From: JAQBDA01 sp041301185
GTDB taxonomy: Bacteria; Chloroflexota; Anaerolineae; Anaerolineales; UBA4823
Reading direction: 5' to 3'
DNA: 11,159 nt
NCBI GenBank assembly: GCA_041301185.1
Contig: JBFYSV010000108.1
Coordinates: 1-11,159 of the forward strand
Position 1 is the first letter of the stretch; each line of letters begins with the position of its first letter. Shown here one piece after another: positions 1 to 5,752 of this stretch. The notes under the pieces were generated by a model. It ran no database searches, was not told the DNA's origin, and saw nothing but the letters and a program-made list of their open reading frames with translations. A program made the position numbers and the translations under genes.

Positions 1-401
1 TGCGATCGATGACTCTAAATGATATTCCGGATGTGGAAAAGCTCGACGCGGCTGCATTCGGTGGGGTGTGGCAAAATACAGCAGCTTGCCTGGAAATCGC
101 TTTTCTACAATCGGCTGTCGCTACAATAGCAGAACTGGACAATGAACCCGTGGGATACCAGATCAGCACTGCCTCTCAGATGGGCGGGCATTTGGCAAGA
201 CTGGCCGTCTTGCCGAAGTATCATAATCAGGGCGTGGGTTATGCCCTATTGGATCATTTGCTCAACCAGTTTGAGCAACGGGGGGCTCATCATGTGACGG
301 TGAACACCCAGCACGACAACCTGGCATCCCTTGCACTGTATCGTAAAGCCGGCTTTCGTTTGACGGGGGAAGAGTATCCGGTATACGAGTGGATTCCTTG
401 A
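1..401 (+). CDS. GNAT-family N-acetyltransferase, 5' end outside window
   Basis: C-terminal part of, or nearly complete, Gcn5-related N-acetyltransferase, which moves an acetyl group from acetyl-CoA to an amine on a protein or small molecule. The reading frame is open to the window edge, and the residues before the first ATG (position 9) continue the frame, so that ATG need not be the start. The visible part begins with the usual first strand and helix of the fold (SMTLNDIPDVEKLDAAAF). It then shows the acetyl-CoA pyrophosphate-binding segment (LARLAVLPKYHNQGVGYALL, with the Q-x-x-G-x-G pattern as NQGVGY) and the C-terminal motif (NLASLALYRKAGF). About 130 residues cover one whole GNAT domain, so the protein is either a single-domain enzyme missing a few residues or the second half of a tandem GNAT. 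The QGVGxxL and LYRKAGF elements resemble RimI-like enzymes, but the substrate cannot be read from the sequence. It ends with TGA at 399-401. Confidence 0.85.
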   Translation, partial: RSMTLNDIPDVEKLDAAAFGGVWQNTAACLEIAFLQSAVATIAELDNEPVGYQISTASQMGGHLARLAVLPKYHNQGVGYALLDHLLNQFEQRGAHHVTVNTQHDNLASLALYRKAGFRLTGEEYPVYEWIP

Positions 402-454
402 GCGTTTTGAGAAATCAACAGCTTAAGTGCTGGCTTAGAATATAGCGATAGCAC

Positions 455-502
455 TAGACAAATGCGGCATCGCATGGGACAATTTATGCCTAAATTTGTC
501 TA
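455..502 (+). promoter_or_regulatory. Inverted repeat / hairpin in the leader of the DsbA-like gene
   Basis: The arms TAGACAAAT (455-463) and ATTTGTCTA (494-502) are perfect 9-bp complements. Inside them a second pair, GGCAT (466-470) with ATGCC (486-490), lines up after a small internal loop, leaving a 15-nt apical loop. The structure ends 5 nt before the Shine-Dalgarno GGAG at 508-511. It could be an operator or a leader hairpin that affects translation. No T-run follows it, so it is not a typical terminator for the upstream acetyltransferase gene. Confidence 0.5.
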
Positions 503-516
503 CTATTGGAGCGGCT

Positions 517-1272
517 ATGGGTAAGAGTGAAGAACAAAAAAGCAGGCGTCAGCTGATCCGGGAACAACGAGTCCAGAAACAGCGCCGGCAGCGGTTGCTG
601 ACGATTTTACTGATTACCGGCGGGGCCCTAGTGATTGCCGGTTTATTAATTGCCCCATCCTTAAGAAACTCGTTAACACCGGTGGGTGAGATTGTCCAGG
701 TGACTCCTGAAGCCCGCCCCATGGTGGATGGGGTTGCAATGGGAGATACCAATGCTCCTGTCCTGGTTGAAGTGTATGAAGATTTCCAATGTCCGGCATG
801 TCGCACATATTCTGGCGATGTCGAGCCATTATTGGTTGAGAACTACGTAGCCTCTGGGGAAGTTCGCTACGTGTTCCGCCATTATCCCTTCCTGGACGAC
901 CGGTCAGTAACTAAGGAATCGGATCAGGCAGCGAATGCCAGTATGTGTGCAGCCGAACAAGATAAATTCTGGGAGTATCATGACTCCCTTTTCGCTAATT
1001 GGAATAACGAGAATGCAGGCGCCTTTAGCGATAAGCGGCTGGTTGCCTTCGCCGAATCCCTGGGTCTGGACATGGGTAGTTTTAACGATTGTTTCAACGA
1101 AAATCGTTACGAAGATGATATCCAGAAAGACCTAGCCGATGGGACTCAGAATGGGGTTACCGGAACACCCAGTGTGTTTGTCAACGGGCAGATTGTGAAA
1201 CCTGGCTTTGTCCCATCTTTTGATGAAATTGCCCAGGCCGTGGAAGCCGCTTTAGCCGCTCAGGGACAATAA
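517..1272 (+). CDS. DsbA-like membrane-anchored thiol-disulfide oxidoreductase
   Basis: Predicted extracytoplasmic thioredoxin-fold protein (DsbA/thioredoxin_4 type) that makes or exchanges disulfides in exported proteins. The 251-residue product starts with a strongly basic cytoplasmic segment (about residues 1-26), then one membrane span (about 27-46, LLTILLITGGALVIAGLLI), a linker, and the catalytic domain. The active site is C-P-A-C at residues 92-95 in the context YEDFQCPACRTYS. The cis-proline loop is GTPSVFVNG near residues 216-224. Two more cysteines (about 144 and 192) lie in the helical insertion and might form a structural disulfide. The ATG at 517 is chosen because GGAG at 508-511 sits 5 nt before it; the in-frame TTG at 496 lies inside an inverted repeat without a good ribosome site. 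The single anchor and lack of a signal-peptidase motif suggest it stays membrane-bound. No DsbB/VKOR partner is visible. The gene ends in front of a terminator. Confidence 0.9.
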   Translation: MGKSEEQKSRRQLIREQRVQKQRRQRLLTILLITGGALVIAGLLIAPSLRNSLTPVGEIVQVTPEARPMVDGVAMGDTNAPVLVEVYEDFQCPACRTYSGDVEPLLVENYVASGEVRYVFRHYPFLDDRSVTKESDQAANASMCAAEQDKFWEYHDSLFANWNNENAGAFSDKRLVAFAESLGLDMGSFNDCFNENRYEDDIQKDLADGTQNGVTGTPSVFVNGQIVKPGFVPSFDEIAQAVEAALAAQGQ

Positions 1273-1337
1273 GCTGGAGTTACTTCAGTTCAGGTAAATC
1301 AGTCAACAGGGCATATCGTCCGATTCACGGTGAAACG

Positions 1338-1380
1338 ATCACCCGACCCAATCGATCATTATGGGTCGGGTGATTATTTT
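1338..1380 (+). terminator. Rho-independent terminator, possibly bidirectional
   Basis: A perfect 13-bp stem pairs ATCACCCGACCCA (1338-1350) with TGGGTCGGGTGAT (1362-1374) across an 11-nt loop, followed by TATTTT. It lies 65 bp after the DsbA-like stop codon and 18 bp after the end of the convergent DUF554 gene. The T-run favours the plus strand; read on the minus strand the stem is followed only by CGTTTC, so it is weaker there but probably serves both genes. Confidence 0.9.
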
Positions 1381-1392
1381 ATGGGCAACTGA

Positions 1393-2106
1393 TTACAAAC
1401 CGATATTCAGGGCAGTGAGAATCGCCACAATCAGTGGTGCGATGAGCAACGCGGGCAGGAAATTGCCCACCCGGATGCTCTTGATCTCCAACAGGCTGCT
1501 AATCGCGATTCCGATAAGCAAAACCCCGCCGGCAGCATTCATTTCATTCATCATTGCTGGAGTCGTCAATGTTTGAGCCTGGGCGGCAAGCAGACTGATG
1601 CCCCCCTGATATACAAATATCACCACAGTCGAGAAAAGCACGCCTACACCCAGCAAAGATGCAAACGCCATGGCGGCAAACCCATCCAAAACAGACTTAA
1701 TCGCCAGCAGGCTATAGTCACCAGTCAGACCATCTTGAATAGCTCCCAGGATCGTCATTGGACCGACACAGAAAACCAGGGAAGCGGTGAGAAAGCCGTG
1801 GATAAAACGGCTTCCTTGCTGGTTCTGATGATTTTTCATAAATTTTCTCTCAAAAAATCCTCCCAGATTGCGTAACCCGTCCTCAATCCGAAGCCATTCT
1901 CCCAAAATCCCGCCTACCAGCAAGCTAGTCAGTACAATAATCGGGTTCTTGGAATCTAGGAACATCTGGAAGCCAATCGCGGCAGTGAAAAGGCCCAGAC
2001 CTGCAATTACGGTCTGCCGGACGCGCTCTGGCAGGCGTGCACCAACCAGCAAGCCAATCGTCCCCCCGATCAAAACGGTAAACATGTTCAAGAGTGTTCC
2101 GATCAT
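1393..2106 (-). CDS. DUF554 family integral membrane protein (YqgA/YdfK-like)
   Basis: Polytopic inner-membrane protein of the DUF554 family, whose biochemical role is not established. The 237-residue product begins MIGTLLNMFTVLIGGTIGLL, matching the family's usual N terminus. The family's most recognisable stretch follows at about residues 108-150: FCVGPMTILGAIQDGLTGD, then a K-S-x-L-D-G motif and small-residue-rich helices. About six to seven hydrophobic segments are separated by one clear polar loop (about 86-103, ERKFMKNHQNQQGSR). The ATG at 2106 is preferred over the in-frame TTG at 2118 because family members start at this methionine; neither has a strong Shine-Dalgarno. The gene lies 71 bp behind the adenosyltransferase gene on the same strand without a visible terminator between, so the two are probably cotranscribed. 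A transporter or channel role is possible but unproven. Confidence 0.9.
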   Translation of the reverse strand: MIGTLLNMFTVLIGGTIGLLVGARLPERVRQTVIAGLGLFTAAIGFQMFLDSKNPIIVLTSLLVGGILGEWLRIEDGLRNLGGFFERKFMKNHQNQQGSRFIHGFLTASLVFCVGPMTILGAIQDGLTGDYSLLAIKSVLDGFAAMAFASLLGVGVLFSTVVIFVYQGGISLLAAQAQTLTTPAMMNEMNAAGGVLLIGIAISSLLEIKSIRVGNFLPALLIAPLIVAILTALNIGL

Positions 2107-2177
2107 CGTAGGAGGCAACTCGCTTTGATCTGGGTGGTAGGTCTTCGATTAGGGGCTATGGCGCTGGTTATATGAGC

Positions 2178-2738
2178 TTAACTGGTGATTTCATCTTTTG
2201 CCAGGGTTGGCGTGGATTTCCCGCTCAGCTGATTTTCCAGCAGTTCCAGAGCAAAACAGAGCGAAGAAAGGCGATTAAGATATCGCAACAATTCTTTATT
2301 CTCTACCTCCCCCATGTGGAGCAGCTTAGCAATTATGCGCTCAGCCCGCCGGATGATTGCCCTGGCGAGGGAAAGCAAGCCGCCTGACGGAGTATCACCA
2401 GGAACGATAAACTCTCTGGGGATCTCAACCTGGGCCGTTATCTGATCGATTTCAAACTCAAGCCAGTCAACCCGCGCTTTGTCGATAACACGAAACCGGG
2501 CAGCAGTATTCAAAGGGGCAGAAACCTCAGCCATGATGTGGTATAGATCCCGCTGGGTTGCCAGCAATAACCGGGCTGATTGTTCCGCCTGACAAAATGC
2601 TCGTGCCGCTCCCAGGGCTGCGCTGGCTTCATCCAGAGTGCCGACAGCCTCGGGGCGTGGGTGGTATTTTGGCACTCGACCACTCCCCAGAAGGCTGGTG
2701 AATCCGTCGTCACCGGTGCTGGTGTAAAATTTTGTCAT
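2178..2738 (-). CDS. Cob(I)alamin adenosyltransferase, PduO type
   Basis: ATP:corrinoid adenosyltransferase, which transfers the 5'-deoxyadenosyl group of ATP to cob(I)alamin to make adenosylcobalamin. The 186-residue product shows the family order. The N-terminal ATP-binding stretch YTSTGDDGFTSLLGSGRV (residues 5-22) is followed by a G-T-x-D-E segment (33-37). Then come PGDTPSGG (113-120, usually PGG in relatives), the R-R-A-E-R motif (130-134) and R-Y-L-N-R-L-S (152-158). The ATG at 2738 is the family start; an in-frame upstream TTG/ATG extension would run through a mobile-element insertion and adds no conserved sequence. There is no Shine-Dalgarno, and a TATAAT box ends 7 nt before the ATG, which suggests leaderless translation. 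No cobalamin riboswitch fits in front of it. DUF554 follows on the same strand. Symbols in use for this family include pduO, cobO, yvqK and MMAB; which applies here is not decidable. Confidence 0.93.
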   Translation of the reverse strand: MTKFYTSTGDDGFTSLLGSGRVPKYHPRPEAVGTLDEASAALGAARAFCQAEQSARLLLATQRDLYHIMAEVSAPLNTAARFRVIDKARVDWLEFEIDQITAQVEIPREFIVPGDTPSGGLLSLARAIIRRAERIIAKLLHMGEVENKELLRYLNRLSSLCFALELLENQLSGKSTPTLAKDEITS

Positions 2739-2745
2739 ACGAGCA

Positions 2746-2774
2746 ATTATAACTGCTCTCAGGGATGCATCCAA
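2746..2774 (-). promoter_or_regulatory. Sigma-70-type promoter for the adenosyltransferase gene, leaderless
   Basis: On the minus strand TTGGAT (2769-2774) and a perfect TATAAT (2746-2751) are separated by exactly 17 bp. The expected transcription start, 6-8 nt after the -10 box, falls at about 2738-2740, that is, on the ATG itself. This matches the absence of a ribosome-binding site. Confidence 0.7.
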
Positions 2775-2778
2775 TACA

Positions 2779-2786
2779 GTCTGATA
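2779..2786. repeat. Target-site duplication, left copy
   Basis: GTCTGATA directly abuts the left end of the 103-bp palindromic element and is repeated exactly at its right end (2890-2897). Confidence 0.8.
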
Positions 2787-2889
2787 GGGAGCACTAAAAT
2801 GTTGTTGCGGAGTTTCTGGAGGTGTGTGGGATGAGCGGCTACGCCGCTCACCCCACACACCCCCAAACTAACAACATTTGAGTACACCC
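2787..2889. mobile_element. MITE-like palindromic insertion, 103 bp, non-coding
   Basis: The whole segment folds back on itself. The ends GGGAGCACTAAAATGTTGTT (2787-2806) and the complement of 2870-2889 (GGGTGTACTCAAATGTTGTT) match at 16 or 17 of 20 positions. The arms go on pairing, with a few bulges, to a central GAGCGGC-TAC-GCCGCTC, about 42 base pairs in all. Identical 8-bp flanks (GTCTGATA) mark a transposition event. There is no transposase, so it is a non-autonomous element moved by a transposase elsewhere. An 8-bp duplication is compatible with several insertion-sequence families, and the family cannot be named from the ends alone. It lies 12 bp upstream of the -35 box of the adenosyltransferase gene and between two divergent genes. 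The long stem could also act as a hairpin in any transcript crossing it. Confidence 0.8.
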
Positions 2890-2897
2890 GTCTGATA
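2890..2897. repeat. Target-site duplication, right copy
   Basis: Exact second copy of GTCTGATA (first at 2779-2786), directly abutting the CCC end of the palindromic element. Confidence 0.8.
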
Positions 2898-2947
2898 CAG
2901 TATCCAGCGACTATTGATGGGCACTACACTGAATTGGACTATTGTTG

Positions 2948-2953
2948 TATACT
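2948..2953 (+). promoter_or_regulatory. Possible -10 box for the zinc-ribbon gene
   Basis: TATACT lies about 85 bp before the start codon in an AT-rich stretch. No convincing -35 box is found 16-18 bp upstream; TTGGAC at 2934-2939 is too close. Treat as tentative. Confidence 0.25.
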
Positions 2954-3038
2954 ATTTAGCAGTTAACATCTACCCACCAATTGAGTAAGCCCTACAATAA
3001 TACCTTTCGTTCTAAGGATTAAAGGGAGTAAAACGGAT

Positions 3039-3251
3039 ATGCAACTGCGGTGTTTCAACTGCCATCGACCATTTGCACTGAGTAAAGTGCAGGTTCACGC
3101 TGCGTTGGATGAGATTGTCGAGCAGGAGCTGGGTCACTATAATGTGCAATGCCCACACTGCCGCAGGGTTAATCGAGTTTCCAAGGATGAATTAATCCGC
3201 TCTGCACCGGACTGGAAACCGGGTATCAAAGAACAATCTCAAACCGATTAA
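3039..3251 (+). CDS. Small zinc-ribbon protein, function unknown
   Basis: A 70-residue protein with two Cys-x-x-Cys knuckles, C-F-N-C at residues 5-8 and C-P-H-C at 38-41, each followed by basic or aromatic residues (HRPF, RRVNRV). This spacing forms a classic zinc ribbon with an amphipathic helix between the knuckles (about 15-32). The C terminus is polar and probably disordered. The start ATG is preceded by GGGAG at 3024-3028, a rather long 10 nt away. Such short ribbons often bind nucleic acid or another protein, but nothing here fixes the role. It lies 126 bp before the MoxR-type ATPase gene on the same strand, so it may be in the same transcript. Confidence 0.8.
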   Translation: MQLRCFNCHRPFALSKVQVHAALDEIVEQELGHYNVQCPHCRRVNRVSKDELIRSAPDWKPGIKEQSQTD

Positions 3252-3267
3252 CTGGCCAGATAATTAT

Positions 3268-3283
3268 CCATTCCTGCGAATGG
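3268..3283 (+). repeat. Small hairpin between zinc-ribbon and MoxR genes
   Basis: CCATTC (3268-3273) and GAATGG (3278-3283) form a 6-bp stem with a 4-nt loop, 16 bp after the zinc-ribbon stop. No T-run follows, so it is at best a weak attenuator or processing site. Confidence 0.25.
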
Positions 3284-3377
3284 CTTCAGGGCGCTGATGG
3301 GGGTCAGTCTGTGCCAGGTCTGAGTATTCTTAATATGGGTTATTAGGTGTATATGTATCGTATAAGGGTGATTATTT

Positions 3378-4346
3378 ATGGATACTACGAAGCGGTTCAC
3401 CTCTTCGCTAGAAGTAAAAGAAGCGCTGGAAAACCAGCAATATATCGCCAGCGATGAGATCGCAACAATTGTGTATTTAAGCCAGGAACTTGGCAAGCCA
3501 GTTTTGACAGAGGGTCCGGCCGGTGTAGGTAAGACAGAGCTAGCGAAAGCAGTTGCCGGAGCAACCGGACGGGAATTGATTCGCTTACAGTGTTATGAAG
3601 GGCTGGATGAAACCAAGGCTTTATACGAGTGGGAGTATGCTAAACAGCTGCTGTACACCCAATTGCTCCGCGATAAATTGCAGGAGACTCTGGTAGGTAC
3701 AAACAGCCTGACAGAAGCTGCAGATAAACTCGCTGCCGAAGAGGATGTGTTTTTCTCGATGCGCTTCCTGTTGCAGCGTCCCTTGCTCAAAGCGATCTTG
3801 AATGAGGAACCGGTTGTGCTATTGATCGATGAAATCGACCGGGCTGATGCAGAGTTTGAAGCCTTTTTACTTGAGGTGCTAAGCGACTTTCAGGTTAGCG
3901 TGCCAGAGCTGGGTACATTATCTGCTGTGCATCGCCCGCTGGTGATCCTGACCAGCAATAACACCCGCGAGCTTAGCGAGGCTCTGAAAAGGCGTTGTCT
4001 GTATCTATTTATCGGGTATCCCACGATTGAGCAGGAACTCTCGATTGTTCGGCTCAAGGTCCCTGATCTATCCCCTCGAATCGCCCGCCAGGCGGTTGAG
4101 CTAGTCCAGGGATTGCGCTCAATGGACTTGCGAAAATCACCCAGCATCAGCGAAACCCTGGATTGGGCGAAAGCCCTCCTGACGATTAATGCGCATAACC
4201 TGGATCAAAAAGTCTTGGAGAACACACTGAGTGTTTTATTGAAACACGAGAGCGATCTTCAGAGAGCCAGGCGCTGGCTACAAAAACCTTCTGGAGCCAG
4301 GCTGGATGATGGTGACGAGACAGGATTGACACGGTGGAAAAACTGA
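3378..4346 (+). CDS. MoxR-family AAA+ ATPase (CoxD-like)
   Basis: Cytoplasmic AAA+ ATPase of the MoxR group, chaperones that use ATP to remodel or insert cofactors into client proteins together with a VWA-domain partner. The 322-residue product has Walker A GPAGVGKT (residues 46-53), Walker B VVLLIDEID (146-154), sensor 1 around TSNNTREL (192-199), a likely arginine-finger region LKRRC (203-207), and the C-terminal lid motif KSPSISETLDWAKAL (about 253-267). The segment ALYEWEYAKQLL (81-92) after the Walker A helix is typical of the CoxD-like subgroup. The start is supported by AAGGGTGA at 3364-3371, 6 nt before the ATG. The CoxE-like gene begins 16 bp downstream, so the two are surely one operon. 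No carbon monoxide dehydrogenase or other molybdoenzyme gene is present, so calling it coxD would claim too much. Confidence 0.92.
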   Translation: MDTTKRFTSSLEVKEALENQQYIASDEIATIVYLSQELGKPVLTEGPAGVGKTELAKAVAGATGRELIRLQCYEGLDETKALYEWEYAKQLLYTQLLRDKLQETLVGTNSLTEAADKLAAEEDVFFSMRFLLQRPLLKAILNEEPVVLLIDEIDRADAEFEAFLLEVLSDFQVSVPELGTLSAVHRPLVILTSNNTRELSEALKRRCLYLFIGYPTIEQELSIVRLKVPDLSPRIARQAVELVQGLRSMDLRKSPSISETLDWAKALLTINAHNLDQKVLENTLSVLLKHESDLQRARRWLQKPSGARLDDGDETGLTRWKN

Positions 4347-4362
4347 GTTTACAGGTAATTTC

Positions 4363-5742
4363 ATGGATGAGAGAATCGTCAAGTTTATTGTAGCTCTGAG
4401 GGCGGCAGGCGTCCGAATCAGTCTGGCAGAGAGTGCCGATGCATTTAACGCCGTCAGGCAGATGGGGGTGAAAGATAAGGATACGTTTCGGATCAGCCTG
4501 AGAACCACCCTGGTAAAGGACGCAGCCAATATTCCGATTTTCGAGGAACTGTTTCCACTTTACTTTGGTGGTACAGATGGCCCGCCGATGATGTCTCTAT
4601 CTGACGATCTGACCCCAGACGATGCAGCAACTCTGGCGCAGGCTATCCGGCAGTTTAGCGATCAAATCCGCAAAATGCTGGAGCGTTTATTAGAGGGAAA
4701 GCAACTCTCTCCACAAGAGCTGGAGCGACTGGCAAAGTTTGTCGGCTTATCTCATGCCGATGATTTGCGTTACAGATCATGGATGGCTCAACGTTTACAG
4801 AAAGCATTGCGATTCCGAGAAGTGAGAGAGGCTTTGCAGGAGCTTGCTGATTTATTGAACCAGATGGGGATGGACAGGCAGCGGGTGGAACAAATCCAGC
4901 AATTTATGCAGGCGAATCTCCAATCGCTCGAAGACCAGCTCGATCAGTACGCTGGGCAAAGAATTGCGGAGAATATGAGCCACAAGCCTCCAGATGAAAT
5001 CTCTGACCGCTTAATGAATCTGCCATTCAATGCCCTTTCTGATAAAGATATGGAGATCCTGCGCAAGGAAGTCCAACGCATTGCTGCGGTTTTGCGCACA
5101 CGTATAGCCCTACGGCAGAAGCGCGGCAAAAGTGGTCTGCTTGACGCCAAAGCAACGATCCGTGCCAACCTGAAGCATGGCAATGTGCCTGTTGAGATCA
5201 AACACCGCCAGCACACTCTGAAACCGAGGCTGGTTGTGCTTTGCGATATCAGCACATCGATGCGTTTTTGTTCTGAGCTGATGTTGAGCCTGTTGTACGC
5301 TTTGCAGGATCAGATCAAGAAGACGCACGCATTTGCATTTATCGATCACCTAGAGTACATCTCTCCAGATTTTGATGGGAAAGAAGCACGCCGGGCAGTG
5401 CGTCAAGTTCTGGAAAGGATGCCGTCTGGATACTACAATACGGATTTGGGGAACAGCCTGGCGAATTTTACTCAGCAGTATCTGGAGAAGATCGATAACC
5501 GGACAACCTTCATTATCGTGGGGGATGGGCGTAATAATTACAATAATCCGCGTCTTGATCTATTCAGCATGCTGGCGCGCCGCTGCCGGCGGACAATATG
5601 GTTGACACCCGAAACCGGTGGCCTGTGGGGTACCGGCGATAGCGATATGCTCAAGTACGCCCCTGATTGCGATGTGGTCTTACAGGCTGGCAATGTCGCT
5701 CAACTCACCCGGGCAGTGGATAAGCTGCTCAGCACGGTATAA
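4363..5742 (+). CDS. CoxE-like VWA-domain protein
   Basis: Partner of MoxR-type ATPases, in the family known from CoxE of carbon monoxide dehydrogenase clusters, where CoxD and CoxE help mature the metal centre. The 459-residue product has a helical N-terminal region (about 1-280; charged and probably partly coiled around 95-200) and a C-terminal von Willebrand A domain (about 285-457). The metal-ion-dependent adhesion site is complete: D-I-S-T-S at residues 295-299, T360 (YYNTDLG) and D388 (VGDGRNN), so metal binding is expected. There is no signal peptide or membrane span, so it acts in the cytoplasm. It follows the MoxR gene by 16 bp; a weak AGG lies before the ATG. Its TAA stop is only 10 bp from the convergent malQ stop, without an obvious terminator. 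The client protein is unknown. Confidence 0.92.
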   Translation: MDERIVKFIVALRAAGVRISLAESADAFNAVRQMGVKDKDTFRISLRTTLVKDAANIPIFEELFPLYFGGTDGPPMMSLSDDLTPDDAATLAQAIRQFSDQIRKMLERLLEGKQLSPQELERLAKFVGLSHADDLRYRSWMAQRLQKALRFREVREALQELADLLNQMGMDRQRVEQIQQFMQANLQSLEDQLDQYAGQRIAENMSHKPPDEISDRLMNLPFNALSDKDMEILRKEVQRIAAVLRTRIALRQKRGKSGLLDAKATIRANLKHGNVPVEIKHRQHTLKPRLVVLCDISTSMRFCSELMLSLLYALQDQIKKTHAFAFIDHLEYISPDFDGKEARRAVRQVLERMPSGYYNTDLGNSLANFTQQYLEKIDNRTTFIIVGDGRNNYNNPRLDLFSMLARRCRRTIWLTPETGGLWGTGDSDMLKYAPDCDVVLQAGNVAQLTRAVDKLLSTV

Positions 5743-5752
5743 TTGCCCGCTA

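Noticed and set aside
496..516. TTG start seven codons upstream for the DsbA-like gene.
   Set aside because: It lies in an inverted repeat and lacks a ribosome site, while the ATG at 517 has GGAG at proper spacing.
2107..2118. TTG start at 2118 for the DUF554 gene.
   Set aside because: Adds MPPT before the family's typical N terminus, with no better ribosome site.
2739..2858. A 40-residue N-terminal extension of the adenosyltransferase reaching back to 2858.
   Set aside because: It would translate the promoter and half of the inserted palindrome, has no conserved sequence, and the family starts at the methionine encoded at 2738.
2739..2950. Cobalamin riboswitch before the adenosyltransferase gene.
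   Set aside because: The promoter leaves no leader, and the upstream region is occupied by the palindromic element; no B12-box-like sequence was seen.
3378..5742. Carbon monoxide dehydrogenase maturation operon (coxD-coxE).
   Set aside because: Only the chaperone-type pair is present; no coxM, coxS, coxL or molybdenum cofactor gene is visible, so the named pathway is not supported.
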